Shown here piece after piece: positions 15,240 through 24,362 of a stretch of 64,000 nt of DNA. The DNA lies in assembly GCA_963667075.1 (NCBI GenBank), contig OY762938.1, forward strand, positions 1,736,001 through 1,800,000, in the 5' to 3' direction. Position numbers and translations under genes: made by a program. The notes under the pieces were generated by a model. That model did not search any database, was not told the DNA's origin, and saw only the letters and a program-made list of their open reading frames with translations. The stretch comes from G963667075 sp963667075. GTDB lineage: Bacteria > Pseudomonadota > Alphaproteobacteria > Micavibrionales > Micavibrionaceae. Each line of letters begins with the position of its first letter. Within the stretch, counting starts at the first letter, position 1.

Positions 15240-16226
15240 TCACACAAGGTTGTGCTTTGGAGGAGAAGGGGCTGTGTTTAAATCAGCCTGAAGACCAACA
15301 AAGGCTATATTGGGGTGATCAATTAGATAGGCAGGGATGTCGCGTTGATATGTTTGAAAGCGTCCCTTGTCTTCAAAGGCTTGCCTGAAAGGGGATGAAA
15401 AAAAATAGTCTCCCAGTTTTGTGGGGATACCGCCTGCAATGTAAATGCCGCTATATGCGCCTAAGGTGAGGGACAGATTTCCGGCGACCGTGCCGAGGAA
15501 CTCAAGCATAAGATCAAGTGATTCTTTACAGCAGGCACAGCTATCGCTGATCGCGTTTTGGCTAATCTCTTGGGCTGTTCTTTCCGGCAGTTCGTTTAAA
15601 TCGTCTAATGTTCGAATGGCATTATAAAGATTGACCAGTCCGTTGCCAGAGCAAACCCGTTCTGCTGAAATATGATCGTATTTCTTGCGTAAGATGTTGA
15701 ACAGATCCAGTTGACGCTGGTTTTTAGGGGGCATCGTGACATGGCCGCCTTCGCATGGATTTACTCTGTAGCGTGAGCCATCCCAGAAGAGGGCCGCAAC
15801 CCCAAGGCCCGTGCCGGGACCGATAATGCCGATTGTCTGATCTTTAACGGCTTTCCCGCCGCCAATTTTTTTGAGGTGTTTTTCTCCTATATGCGGCACA
15901 CCGGCGGCGACAGCGGCAAAATCATTCATTAAACGTAAGGAGGTCATCTTGAGCGTTTTTCTTGTTTCTTCAACAGAAAACTGCCACGGATTGTTGGTCA
16001 GTTTAAATGTATCACCTGAGATGGGGCCGGCGATGGCAAAAGACGCTCTATCGGGTTTATGTTCTGTACAATGCTGCTCAAGGTAGGCGTTTACGGCTGC
16101 GACGATTGTCGGGTAGTCTGCACATTTTAGCGTGTGTGCTGCATAAATTTTCTGTGCGTTGGTCAAGGCAAAACGTGCATTGGTGCCGCCAATATCTGCG
16201 ATTAAACCAGGATGTTTCGTTTCCAC
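15240..16226 (-). CDS. glk: glucokinase
   Basis: The product of 328 residues matches the bacterial Glk family: the phosphate-binding IADIGGTNARFAL at the N-terminus, FAIAGPISGD, LMNDFAAVA with the catalytic Asp, GPGTGLGVA and CEGGHVTMPP. It phosphorylates glucose with ATP. I place the start at the GTG at 16226 because AAGGAC lies 6 nt upstream and the resulting N-terminus fits; the frame extends 14 codons further without a ribosome-binding site. It is divergent from cpdR. Confidence 0.92.
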   Translation of the reverse strand: METKHPGLIADIGGTNARFALTNAQKIYAAHTLKCADYPTIVAAVNAYLEQHCTEHKPDRASFAIAGPISGDTFKLTNNPWQFSVEETRKTLKMTSLRLMNDFAAVAAGVPHIGEKHLKKIGGGKAVKDQTIGIIGPGTGLGVAALFWDGSRYRVNPCEGGHVTMPPKNQRQLDLFNILRKKYDHISAERVCSGNGLVNLYNAIRTLDDLNELPERTAQEISQNAISDSCACCKESLDLMLEFLGTVAGNLSLTLGAYSGIYIAGGIPTKLGDYFFSSPFRQAFEDKGRFQTYQRDIPAYLIDHPNIAFVGLQADLNTAPSPPKHNLV

Positions 16227-16361
16227 TGTTTTGTCCTTATAGAAAATTACATAATGATTTTTTTGCAAAAAACGCTCGAATATGCAAGAAAAATTTGCAT
16301 TTTGGGAAGCTAAGCCTCACAAATGTAAAGCAAAAGAAGCAAGAAATAGCAAAGTCTACAA

Positions 16362-16727
16362 ATGGCCCGTATATTATTAGCAGAAGATGATAAAGGCATG
16401 CGCCAGTTCTTGACACTGGCTCTGGAAAGAGCTGGTCATGAGGTTGAGGCTGAGGAAGACGGTTTTAAAGCGTTTGAATGCCTAAACCAGTCAGAACAGC
16501 CTTTTGATGTGCTGCTGGCTGATATTGTGATGCCGGGGATGGATGGGATAGAGCTTTCTGAAAAGGCTATTCAGGTACAGCCGGGGATAAAAATTCTGTT
16601 TATTACAGGCTTTGCGGCTGTGGCGATGGATCGCCTGAAAGGCTCTCCCCAAAAACCACCTGTGCTGTCCAAGCCTTTTCATCTGAATGAACTTGTTGAA
16701 CAGATCAATACACTGATAGCGTCATAG
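16362..16727 (+). CDS. cpdR: CpdR-like single-domain response regulator
   Basis: The 121-residue protein is a receiver domain with no output domain. It has the acidic pocket (AEDD), the phospho-acceptor Asp in LLADIVMPGMDG, the conserved Thr in LFITGF and the Lys in VLSKPFHLNEL. The start MARILLAEDDKGMRQFL closely resembles CpdR, which in Caulobacter directs ClpXP-mediated proteolysis and is phosphorylated through the CckA-ChpT relay. It is transcribed alone, convergent with grpE. Confidence 0.88.
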   Translation: MARILLAEDDKGMRQFLTLALERAGHEVEAEEDGFKAFECLNQSEQPFDVLLADIVMPGMDGIELSEKAIQVQPGIKILFITGFAAVAMDRLKGSPQKPPVLSKPFHLNELVEQINTLIAS

Positions 16728-16742
16728 GTATAGGAGAGGCTT

Positions 16743-17474
16743 TTATACTTCCTGATCAATCTGGCTACCGGGGTCTGTGGAAGGTGACGCATCAGAGACT
16801 TCGCCTGTGGCCACGCCGACTTTTGCTGCACGGAGGAGACGCCCGTTCAAAAGATAACCGCTTTCCAAAACCTGAACGATGGTGCCAGCGGGCTTTCCCG
16901 TGTTTGGCACTTCGAACATGACTTCATGAAAATTCGGATCAAAGGCTTTGTCAAGCGGTTCATCTTTTTTGATGCCGTTTCTTTCGAAAATTCTAAACAG
17001 GACGCGTTCTGTCGCTTTGACTCCGTCGATAAAGTTTTTGGCCTGCTCGTCTTCCTCAAACATGCCATCTTCAACAAAAGACAAGGCCCGTCCAAACGTA
17101 TCAGCAATTTCCAGCAGGTCTTTTGAAAAGGAGGATATCGCGAATTTTCGCATATCGTCGCGTTCTCTGGATGCGCGTTTGCGGGTGTTTTCAGCTTCTG
17201 CAACGGCACGCATCAGCAGATCCTTTGTCTCTGCCAGTTCGGTTTCAAGGGTATTGATGCGGGCCTCATAGGTGGCCTGTACCGCATCTGAAAGCGGTGC
17301 CTGTGCAGGCTGACCTTCATTCACTGGCTCAGTTTGTGTTTGAGCCTGTTCATCTGCTTGCGTTTGTTTTTCCTTGTAAGCGGCCGGTCCTGTTTTCTCA
17401 GTAAAGCCTTCGGGGAAAAGAGATGTATCAATTTTTGCTGCAGTCGTTTTTTTTTGTTGATCTTCAGACGTCAT
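16743..17474 (-). CDS. grpE: nucleotide exchange factor GrpE
   Basis: The 243-residue protein has a disordered Gln/Glu-rich N-terminus, a long coiled coil (about 70-130, with RKRASRERDDMRKFAISSFS) and the GrpE beta domain (about 160-220, DPNFHEVMFEVPNTGKPAGT then VLESGYLLNGRLLRAAKV). GrpE releases ADP from DnaK. It lies back to back with the rph operon, as in many alphaproteobacteria, though hrcA is not next to it here and a gene for an exported protein lies between. Confidence 0.95.
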   Translation of the reverse strand: MTSEDQQKKTTAAKIDTSLFPEGFTEKTGPAAYKEKQTQADEQAQTQTEPVNEGQPAQAPLSDAVQATYEARINTLETELAETKDLLMRAVAEAENTRKRASRERDDMRKFAISSFSKDLLEIADTFGRALSFVEDGMFEEDEQAKNFIDGVKATERVLFRIFERNGIKKDEPLDKAFDPNFHEVMFEVPNTGKPAGTIVQVLESGYLLNGRLLRAAKVGVATGEVSDASPSTDPGSQIDQEV

Positions 17475-17489
17475 GGCTACTGTATTTTT

Positions 17490-18272
17490 TTAAGGTTTCT
17501 TTGCATAGATGGTATAGGTTACAGACTCTCCATAAGCACGGTAAGGACCGTTTCTGTCAACCTTTACGTTCACTTTTCCGAACTCAAAAGAGCCACCATT
17601 CTCAAGTTGTTTATCGTATTTGTGCTCTTTGTCCAGAAAATAAAACCGAGGCTGTTCATAACGGGCCGTCTTTTCTTTTCTTTCATCGGGCACGAGTCCA
17701 TTGGATATCGCCAAGGCATGTATCTTCTCTGAAACATCGGCTACTGGCGGGACATCAAGATAAAGGATGACCGTATCCTTATTTGTGAAAACGCGGGAGA
17801 GTGCGTTTTTTTTGAGTGGCTGAAAAAAGGTCAATTTCTTTGTGGGTTTTAATGTCGCTCCGGTATCGTCCAGTTCGAGCGTAAAAGAATCAAGCATTGT
17901 GTCTTTCCACAGGCGGATGAGCGTAATGCCGTTTTCTTCTATTTTTTTGACATCAAGCGGGATGTTCGTAATGGCCATTTGCGTGCCTTTATCGCAGTCC
18001 TTGCCTGAAACGGTATAGCTGAAATCATCAATCATGATGTCCATAGACGTCCGGTCATAGGAGGTCGTGAAGCCTATGGGCTGTAGATCGGCGCAAACGT
18101 CTATGGTAAGGGGTGAGATGACGCGTAAGATAAGAGAATCTCTTTCTCCCAAAAGGCTTATCCGCGCGGTATGTAGTCTACCGGGGTACGTCACATAGGA
18201 ACGTGCAGCCTGAGACACATCAGACAGCAACAAAACAAACAGCATCAAAAATGGCGACAAATAGTATTTCAT
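17490..18272 (-). CDS. exported protein, unknown function
   Basis: The 260-residue protein has a typical signal peptide (MKYYLSPFLMLFVLLLSDVS, then QAA cleavage). The mature part is mostly predicted beta-strand with two cysteines (in DVCADLQ and KDCDKG) that could form a disulphide. It is probably periplasmic. It lies 15 nt upstream of grpE on the same strand and may be co-transcribed with it. No family was recognised. Confidence 0.65.
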   Translation of the reverse strand: MKYYLSPFLMLFVLLLSDVSQAARSYVTYPGRLHTARISLLGERDSLILRVISPLTIDVCADLQPIGFTTSYDRTSMDIMIDDFSYTVSGKDCDKGTQMAITNIPLDVKKIEENGITLIRLWKDTMLDSFTLELDDTGATLKPTKKLTFFQPLKKNALSRVFTNKDTVILYLDVPPVADVSEKIHALAISNGLVPDERKEKTARYEQPRFYFLDKEHKYDKQLENGGSFEFGKVNVKVDRNGPYRAYGESVTYTIYAKKP

Positions 18273-18388
18273 TTGATTTTGGTAGCAGATTCTTCATTTG
18301 TGAAAAAGGAAAAAGGCTTTATAGTCACCGGATAGTCACCGGAAAAATAAGAAAAAGTAAAAAGTAATAAAGAATAAGGATATAAAAC

Positions 18389-19108
18389 ATGAGTAGACCA
18401 TCCGGCCGTAATGCTGAAAATCTAAGGGGTGTAGAGCTGATTATCGGTTATTCCAGATATGCCGAGGGCTCTTGCCTTGTGAAGTTTGGAGAAACGCACG
18501 TGTTGTGTACGGCAACTGTAGAAGAGAAAGTGCCGCCATGGATGCGCGGGCTTGGTCGGGGCTGGGTGACGGCTGAATATGGTATGTTGCCACGTTCTAC
18601 CGATAAACGGATGGACCGGGAGGCCAGCAGAGGAAAACAGACAGGCCGTACACAGGAAATCCAGCGTCTGATTGCGAGAGCGTTAAGGGCGGTTGTGGAT
18701 TTGCATGCGATGGGAGAAACACAGGTCCGTATTGATTGTGATGTCCTGCAGGCTGATGGTGGTACAAGAACAGCCGCGATTACGGGTGGGTATGTGGCCC
18801 TTTATGAAGCGTTTAAATATATGAAGAAGATTAACCTTATCAAGGATATACCGCTGACAGATTCTGTTTCGGCCGTTTCATGTGGTATATTTAATGGACA
18901 GGCCGTTCTTGATCTTGATTATATGGAAGATTCCAATGCCGGTACGGATGCTAATTTTGTGATAACAGGCAAGGGTGGTCTTGTCGAAATACAGGGAACG
19001 GCGGAGAAGGAACCCTTTACGGAAGAGCAATTTCAGGCTCTTTTCGATCTGGCTAAAAAAGGCTGTAAAGAGCTGTCTGTCTTGCAGGAAGATGTATTGT
19101 CAAAATGA
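18389..19108 (+). CDS. rph: ribonuclease PH
   Basis: The 239-residue enzyme carries the RNase PH signature (EYGMLPRSTDKR then the Arg-rich region REASRGKQTGRTQEIQRLIA) and the phosphorolytic-site sequences VSCGIFNGQAVLDLDYMED. It trims tRNA 3' ends using phosphate. The stop overlaps the rdgB start by 4 nt (ATGA), giving an rph-rdgB-hemW operon, which is conserved in alphaproteobacteria. Confidence 0.97.
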   Translation: MSRPSGRNAENLRGVELIIGYSRYAEGSCLVKFGETHVLCTATVEEKVPPWMRGLGRGWVTAEYGMLPRSTDKRMDREASRGKQTGRTQEIQRLIARALRAVVDLHAMGETQVRIDCDVLQADGGTRTAAITGGYVALYEAFKYMKKINLIKDIPLTDSVSAVSCGIFNGQAVLDLDYMEDSNAGTDANFVITGKGGLVEIQGTAEKEPFTEEQFQALFDLAKKGCKELSVLQEDVLSK

Positions 19109-19695
19109 AGATAATAAAAGAACTTGTTATTGCTACGCATAATCAGGGGAAGGTGCTGGAGATTTCAAATCTCCTGTCTCCTTACGTAGATACGTTTTAT
19201 TCTGCAGGTGATCTGGATTTGTCTGAACCGCCGGAAGATGGGGCAACCTTTGAAGCCAATGCCCTTATTAAGGCGAGAGCCGCAGTGCTGGAGAGCGGGA
19301 AGCCCGCGCTGGCTGATGATAGCGGATTGAGTGTTACAGCTCTTGGTGGGGCACCCGGCGTTCATTCTGCGCGTTATGCAGGGGCAGATAAAGATTTTGC
19401 CGGCGCTATGGCGCGTTTGAATACTGAGATCGGGGCGGCTCAGGATCGTTCTGCTGCCTTCTTTTGTGTGTTGGCACTGGCTTTTCCAGATGGTGACGTT
19501 AAAACCTTTGAAGGCAAAGTGGATGGGGAGATTGTTTATCCGCCAAGAGGAGAAAAAGGCTTTGGTTTCGATCCGATTTTTCAGCCTTTGGGGTACAATA
19601 CAACCTTTGCGGACATGACGTTGGCAGAGAAACAGAAAATATCCCACAGGGCGCGCGCTTTTCAAAAGCTGATTGAGGGTGTTTTTAATCAGTGA
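19105..19695 (+). CDS. rdgB: XTP/dITP (non-canonical purine NTP) pyrophosphatase
   Basis: The 196-residue Ham1-family enzyme has VIATHNQGKVLEI at the N-terminus, the metal-binding ALADDSGLSV and the C-terminal GFGFDPIFQPLG motif. It hydrolyses dITP, XTP and ITP to the monophosphates so that they are not incorporated into DNA. It is coupled by 4-nt overlaps to both rph and hemW. Confidence 0.96.
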   Translation: MKIIKELVIATHNQGKVLEISNLLSPYVDTFYSAGDLDLSEPPEDGATFEANALIKARAAVLESGKPALADDSGLSVTALGGAPGVHSARYAGADKDFAGAMARLNTEIGAAQDRSAAFFCVLALAFPDGDVKTFEGKVDGEIVYPPRGEKGFGFDPIFQPLGYNTTFADMTLAEKQKISHRARAFQKLIEGVFNQ

Positions 19696-20822
19696 AGGAT
19701 CTGGCTGTTTATATTCACTGGCCTTTTTGTTTGTCCAAGTGCCCGTATTGTGATTTCAATTCCAAAGTGCTCAAAGAGATTGACGAAGAACAGTGGAAGG
19801 CGCGCTATCGCCTGGATCTTCAATTCTATGCCGAAAAACTAAAAGAAAGACAGGTCTCTTCCATCTATTTCGGCGGTGGTACACCATCGTTAATGTCGCC
19901 GGCTTTGGTAGAGGCTTTGCTGTCGTCTGTGCAGGCACACTGGCCGATTAAAAAAGACTGTGAAATCACAATTGAAGCCAATCCTACGTCCGTGGAAATC
20001 AGTAAGCTGAAAGCGTTTAAAGAGGCTGGGGTTAATCGTTTGTCTCTGGGTGTTCAGGCACTGGATGATAAAAGGCTCGATTTTTTGGGGCGTGCTCATA
20101 CGAAAAAGGAAGCACTTGATGCGCTGGAATCTGCTCAAAATATATTTGACCGATATAGTTTTGATCTGATCTATGGCACCGGAGATCAGTCTTTTTCAGA
20201 CTGGGAAAAAGAACTAAAGGCCGCTATGGCTTATGTGGGAGACCATATATCTGTTTATCAGCTCACCATAGAAGAAAAAACGCCCTTTGCCGCTCAATAC
20301 AAGAAGGGCACGCTGATGGTGCTGCAGGAAGAAACCTTGCTGGAGATGTATAGCTTTACCAGAGATTTTCTGGAAGCACAGGGCCTTCCTTTTTATGAAA
20401 TTTCCAACTATGCAAAACAGGGCTGTGAATCCCGGCATAATCTTTCATACTGGCATTATGATGAATATATCGGTATTGGTCCCGGCGCGCATGGCCGTGT
20501 GGTGTTTGATGATCAAAAATGCGCGGTAGAAGAACACAAGAACGCTGACATCTGGCTAAAAGGGAAGGCCAGACAGATTACGGGCCTGTCTGCGTCTGAC
20601 CGTGGTTTAGAGGCATTGCTCATGGGCTTGCGTTTGCGGGAAGGGGTGTCGTTATCCCGTCTTGAAGAGGAAACAGGGCAAGATTGGCAAAATCTGCTTG
20701 ATATGAAACATGTTGCGGTGTTTCAGGCCCAAGGGGATCTGGAAAAGAAAAACGGGAGGCTAAGGGCCACCCGTTCTGGTCTGCTATGCCTTGATACGGT
20801 GCTTGCGTATCTGGTTGCTTAG
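19692..20822 (+). CDS. hemW: HemW-like radical SAM protein (heme chaperone)
   Basis: The 376-residue protein carries the radical SAM cluster motif CxxxCxxC in FCLSKCPYCDFNS, the GGGTPS motif and a HemW_C domain toward the end. HemW proteins bind heme and are thought to deliver it to respiratory enzymes; they were formerly annotated as coproporphyrinogen III oxidase-like. The start is a GTG at 19692 overlapping the rdgB stop. Its 3' end overlaps the convergent gene at 20819 by 4 nt. Confidence 0.94.
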   Translation: MKDLAVYIHWPFCLSKCPYCDFNSKVLKEIDEEQWKARYRLDLQFYAEKLKERQVSSIYFGGGTPSLMSPALVEALLSSVQAHWPIKKDCEITIEANPTSVEISKLKAFKEAGVNRLSLGVQALDDKRLDFLGRAHTKKEALDALESAQNIFDRYSFDLIYGTGDQSFSDWEKELKAAMAYVGDHISVYQLTIEEKTPFAAQYKKGTLMVLQEETLLEMYSFTRDFLEAQGLPFYEISNYAKQGCESRHNLSYWHYDEYIGIGPGAHGRVVFDDQKCAVEEHKNADIWLKGKARQITGLSASDRGLEALLMGLRLREGVSLSRLEEETGQDWQNLLDMKHVAVFQAQGDLEKKNGRLRATRSGLLCLDTVLAYLVA

Positions 20823-21316
20823 GCATGTGGGTTCGGGAAAGGGGCCTTTCTCTCGGTCTTGGCCTCGGGCATACAAAAAAGCTCGTCGCCCTTTCTATCA
20901 ATGATTTTTTCGCCCGGTTGCAGTTTGACTGGTATGGGGCCGTGTTTCTTTGTACTGATGCCGACAAAGACGTCTCCGGTTTCGGGATCCAGTGAAAATG
21001 GGCATGCTATATATCTCTTTGGTGTTGCTTGTCCTGTTTCATCATAAAATGTGTAGTATAGAGCATCCTGTGTAAGGATAGAGGGTAAATCCTCTTCGCT
21101 GGGGACTCTTTGTGCGATTCCATTATAACCGAATTTGCCGCCACCTATTGGAAATACGGTGTTGACGATCAATGCGTAGCTGCCGATGGCTTCTGTCTGT
21201 TCTGCTTGTGGCTGAGCTTTTGCCTGCACCTGTGCTGATTTTTCTTGTGCCGGTTTTTGTGAAGGCTCATCTTGCGCGGCACCAGAGAAAAGTGTTTTTA
21301 ATAACCAACAAATCAT
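20819..21316 (-). CDS. hypothetical protein with Gln/Ala-rich linker
   Basis: The 165-residue protein begins with a short hydrophobic stretch (ICWLLKTLFSG), then a Gln/Ala/Pro-rich linker to about residue 43, then a globular part with aromatic residues (ALIVNTVFPIGGGKFGYNG). The N-terminus is too short for a confident signal peptide; it could be a membrane anchor. It overlaps the hemW 3' end by 4 nt on the opposite strand. No family was recognised. Confidence 0.5.
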   Translation of the reverse strand: MICWLLKTLFSGAAQDEPSQKPAQEKSAQVQAKAQPQAEQTEAIGSYALIVNTVFPIGGGKFGYNGIAQRVPSEEDLPSILTQDALYYTFYDETGQATPKRYIACPFSLDPETGDVFVGISTKKHGPIPVKLQPGEKIIDRKGDELFCMPEAKTERKAPFPNPHA

Positions 21317-21401
21317 GGTTTGCCCCTCTTGTTGGACTTTGTTTTTTGTTTTTATGTAAAGATTCCTTATTTTTATGTCAAGATGTGTTTTTTATATTTG
21401 T

Positions 21402-21440
21402 AAAAAGGCCTGACTGTTTTTTGTGCAGTCAGGCCTTTGA
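21402..21440 (-). terminator. intrinsic terminator
   Basis: AAAGGCCTGACTG (21404-21416) pairs perfectly with CAGTCAGGCCTTT (21426-21438), and the minus-strand transcript continues into T residues. It lies about 50 nt after the stop of the minus-strand gene at 21487. Confidence 0.9.
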
Positions 21441-21486
21441 ATTCAATTTAGCGTGTGAGCAGGGAACAGATCCCCGGCTTCATATT

Positions 21487-23034
21487 TTAGCGCGGTGCGC
21501 CACCACCCATGCCCATCATGGCATTCATGTCTGTGCCGTTCAGCATCATTTGGCCTTGAGGTGTGATCTCGAAATGATACTTACGTGTATCTGTCTGACC
21601 TTCTTCCATTTGCCCAAACATCTGGAGCATGCTCAAACCCTGAATGGCCTGTTGTGCGCCTTGATCGCCGCCTTGTGCTTCTTGTTGCAGTGTAGCGAGG
21701 AGCTTATCAAGGCCGTTAAGGTGCATTGTGGCTTCACCTACGGCACCTTGCGGTACATTCATGTTAGCGGTGAATTTCCCATCCAGTGTGGCTTTATAAT
21801 CTGTGGCTTTTACGTAGTTGTTATCCACAGAGACTGTTGAACCGGCTTGTGTCAGAAGCTGTGGCAGTGTCATAAGGAATGTCATGCCGCCCATTTGTGC
21901 CATTTGTGGATTTTCCGTTGTTTGTTTGAGTGTGTTACCACCGAGCTCAACCAGTTTTTGGAAGGGCAGTTTGTCGAGCTTGACATCCATATTAACCCCG
22001 CTGGGGATGATGTTTTTCATAGCTTCCGCATCTTTAGGGAACGGAGACATATCCATGTCGTTAAAGCCAAACCTGAATCTCAACGATACGTCCTGCGTGT
22101 TAAAGCCAGTCAGGTCAAGGCCATAGCCGAAATCACCGACATGAACGGTTGTAGCAGGTTGACCGGGGGTTGCGGGGACGTCAACGGTAAGATCTTTTAC
22201 CGTGATTTGTGAGGTAAAGCCATTCCACGCCTTGCCAAGGAATTCTGTAATCATGTTATAGAAGCCCATCGCATGCTGTGCGCTCATATCAGATTGCAGA
22301 TTGTTTGTGACTTCTGCAACGGCCCCCATTTGATCCTTGAACGACTTTACGGCTTTGGGATTGTAACCATCCATCGTCATTTCCATGCCGATCTTACCCA
22401 TTGTTACTTTAAATTTTTCAACGGGATTGGTGACGGTCATGTTCTCAATAAAGCCATTCATCGGCCCGGACCACAGACCATTGGCATCTTCTTTCAGACC
22501 GTATTTAGCCTCCATGTGAGGGGCTGTCATATCTATTTTTGCTTTCACATCCCTGAAACGGATATCGTCATAGGCGGCGTCAAGCTGGACAAAGGTGCCA
22601 ATATCTTCGAGCCACAGCCCGGCCATTTTTTGTCGGCCGATATCAAGCTGTCCGGTTGGGGTGTTGTCGGAATCGAAATAGGTGATAGGGGTGGGTAGTG
22701 CAACGGCTACTTTCCAGCGGCCTTCTTTTTCCCCGGGAATTGCGTTAACCGCGATAACACCGACTTTCGTTTTTCTGCCAATGAAGTCTGTAATCGAAAT
22801 ATCGGGCAATTTGACAGCGTAGTATCCATTCTCAGGTGTTACGCTGATTGTACCGTCTGTATTAAGTTCGCTGCCTTGCAAACGCATAAGATTTTGTTGG
22901 TAACTGATCAAATCCTGAAAAGCGGATTTTAAATCCTCAGCCCCTTTAGCACTGATTTCCGCTGCCTGCAGAGGTGATGCCGAGACGGCGAGTACGCAAG
23001 CAGAAGAGAGAAGAAGTTTTTTAAAACGCGACAT
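21487..23034 (-). CDS. large exported protein, unknown function
   Basis: The 515-residue protein has a signal peptide (FKKLLLSSACVLAVSASPLQ, AA cleavage). The rest is long beta-rich sequence with internal resemblance to DUF945/DUF2125-type periplasmic proteins (large barrel-like or lipid-binding proteins); that family link is my impression only. The C-terminus is Met/Gly-rich (MNAMMGMGGG). AAGGAG lies 9 nt before the ATG, and it has its own terminator. It is divergent from the helicase-module gene. Confidence 0.72.
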   Translation of the reverse strand: MSRFKKLLLSSACVLAVSASPLQAAEISAKGAEDLKSAFQDLISYQQNLMRLQGSELNTDGTISVTPENGYYAVKLPDISITDFIGRKTKVGVIAVNAIPGEKEGRWKVAVALPTPITYFDSDNTPTGQLDIGRQKMAGLWLEDIGTFVQLDAAYDDIRFRDVKAKIDMTAPHMEAKYGLKEDANGLWSGPMNGFIENMTVTNPVEKFKVTMGKIGMEMTMDGYNPKAVKSFKDQMGAVAEVTNNLQSDMSAQHAMGFYNMITEFLGKAWNGFTSQITVKDLTVDVPATPGQPATTVHVGDFGYGLDLTGFNTQDVSLRFRFGFNDMDMSPFPKDAEAMKNIIPSGVNMDVKLDKLPFQKLVELGGNTLKQTTENPQMAQMGGMTFLMTLPQLLTQAGSTVSVDNNYVKATDYKATLDGKFTANMNVPQGAVGEATMHLNGLDKLLATLQQEAQGGDQGAQQAIQGLSMLQMFGQMEEGQTDTRKYHFEITPQGQMMLNGTDMNAMMGMGGGAPR

Positions 23035-23170
23035 AACAAAAGTCTCCTTGAGGGAAGTTTGATTTTTGGACCGAGGTCGAATATAACACCGAACATTTAA
23101 CCAAAAATGAACAGATTGTGCTAGAGAGAATTAAAAAAATAGGACAATTTAAAACTTAATTTTTCTTTTT

Positions 23171-23188
23171 ATATCCTATATAGGATAT
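23171..23188. promoter_or_regulatory. 18-bp perfect palindrome, candidate operator
   Basis: ATATCCTATATAGGATAT is fully self-complementary. It lies 28 bp before the ATG at 23217, overlapping where a promoter or leader would be, in the 180-bp gap between two divergent genes. This spacing suits a repressor binding site. Confidence 0.5.
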
Positions 23189-23216
23189 GTTGGACACTTA
23201 AGGAGTACGAATATCT

Positions 23217-24362
23217 ATGTTAGAGTCACAGGCCAAACAGTTTTCTTTAAATGATGAAGGGCGCATTTTCTGGCAGAAAAATGCGACAAATCCGCTGCCC
23301 GGAGAACCAGTGGCGTATCTGGTGAAAGGTAAAGAGTTGCTGCGGCCAGAGGTGGAGCTCTTAAAAGAGGGACTGGTTACGGTTTATGACAGGCAAGCTG
23401 TTAAGAAAGTGCTGGGGTCCTGGTTAAAGGCTCATATAGAAGACGTGCTGGCCCCTTTGATTGCGTTAAGGGATGATGAAAACATGGCGCCCTCTGCCAG
23501 AGGGATTGCTTTTCAGCTCTATGAATCTCTGGGTGTTATACCGCGTGGCCGGTTGATGGATCTGATTTCTGTACTTGATCAGGATGGACGCCGTGATTTG
23601 CGTCAGAAACGCGTAAAACTGGGCCCTGTTCTTGTCTTTTTGCCGATGCTTAATAAACCGGCGTCAGTGCGGCTAAGGGCTGTTTTGTGGTCTTTATATA
23701 ATGACAGAACACTGCCCGCGCCGGTGCCAGCTGATGGGGCAGTTTCTGTTTCTGTTTCAGTAGAAGGGCAGGATAAGGTAGATTTTGTGTTCTACCAGTC
23801 TATCAGCTATCCTGTTTATGGCAATAAAGCTATTCGTATTGATATGCTGGATCGTGTTATTAATGCGGTCTATGATTCAGCGCAGGATGGAAAATTTCAG
23901 GCCCGTCACGAAATGGCGGAATGGCTTGGTTGTTCAATTGCCGATCTTTATGCTGTGCTGGAGGCGATGGGGCATAAAAAAATATATGATCCTGCTGATG
24001 AGCCAGAAGAACAACCAGAAGAACAACAAAGTGAAGAAAAGGAAGTAGACGCTGTAGAAAACGCGGCAGAAGCGGATAATGCGGAGAAAAGCCCGGAAGA
24101 AGGGGCAGAAAGCACCGAAAAGAAAGACGGGGCAAAGCAGGAAAAACCGGCACTGGCTACTTTTCAGCTAAAAAAAGGGCAGGCACATAAACGACCTTTT
24201 AACAAGGATAACAAAAAGAAAGAGCAAAACAAACGGCCTCAACGCCCTCATAAGAAAAAAACAGAGAAATCTCCTGTTGTAATGAGTGCACCGGCCAAAA
24301 AAATGGATAATTCACCTTTTGCCGTTTTGGCCCGGTTAAAAACAGAGAACAAGGGTGACTAG
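23217..24362 (+). CDS. stand-alone C-terminal module of the alphaproteobacterial Suv3/MgpS-like helicase
   Basis: The first 260 residues match, by pattern, the region that follows the helicase domains in large alphaproteobacterial helicase-related proteins: ARGIAFQLYESLGV, the DQDGRRDLRQKRVKLGPVL segment and FLPMLNKPASVRLRAVLWSL. The remaining 120 residues are a Glu-rich then Lys/Arg-rich tail typical of that family. The N-terminal ATPase and helicase domains, usually about 500 residues, are absent: the gene has its own AAGGAG site, a palindromic upstream element and no helicase sequence before it. Function alone is unknown; it may act with a helicase encoded elsewhere. Confidence 0.75.
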   Translation: MLESQAKQFSLNDEGRIFWQKNATNPLPGEPVAYLVKGKELLRPEVELLKEGLVTVYDRQAVKKVLGSWLKAHIEDVLAPLIALRDDENMAPSARGIAFQLYESLGVIPRGRLMDLISVLDQDGRRDLRQKRVKLGPVLVFLPMLNKPASVRLRAVLWSLYNDRTLPAPVPADGAVSVSVSVEGQDKVDFVFYQSISYPVYGNKAIRIDMLDRVINAVYDSAQDGKFQARHEMAEWLGCSIADLYAVLEAMGHKKIYDPADEPEEQPEEQQSEEKEVDAVENAAEADNAEKSPEEGAESTEKKDGAKQEKPALATFQLKKGQAHKRPFNKDNKKKEQNKRPQRPHKKKTEKSPVVMSAPAKKMDNSPFAVLARLKTENKGD

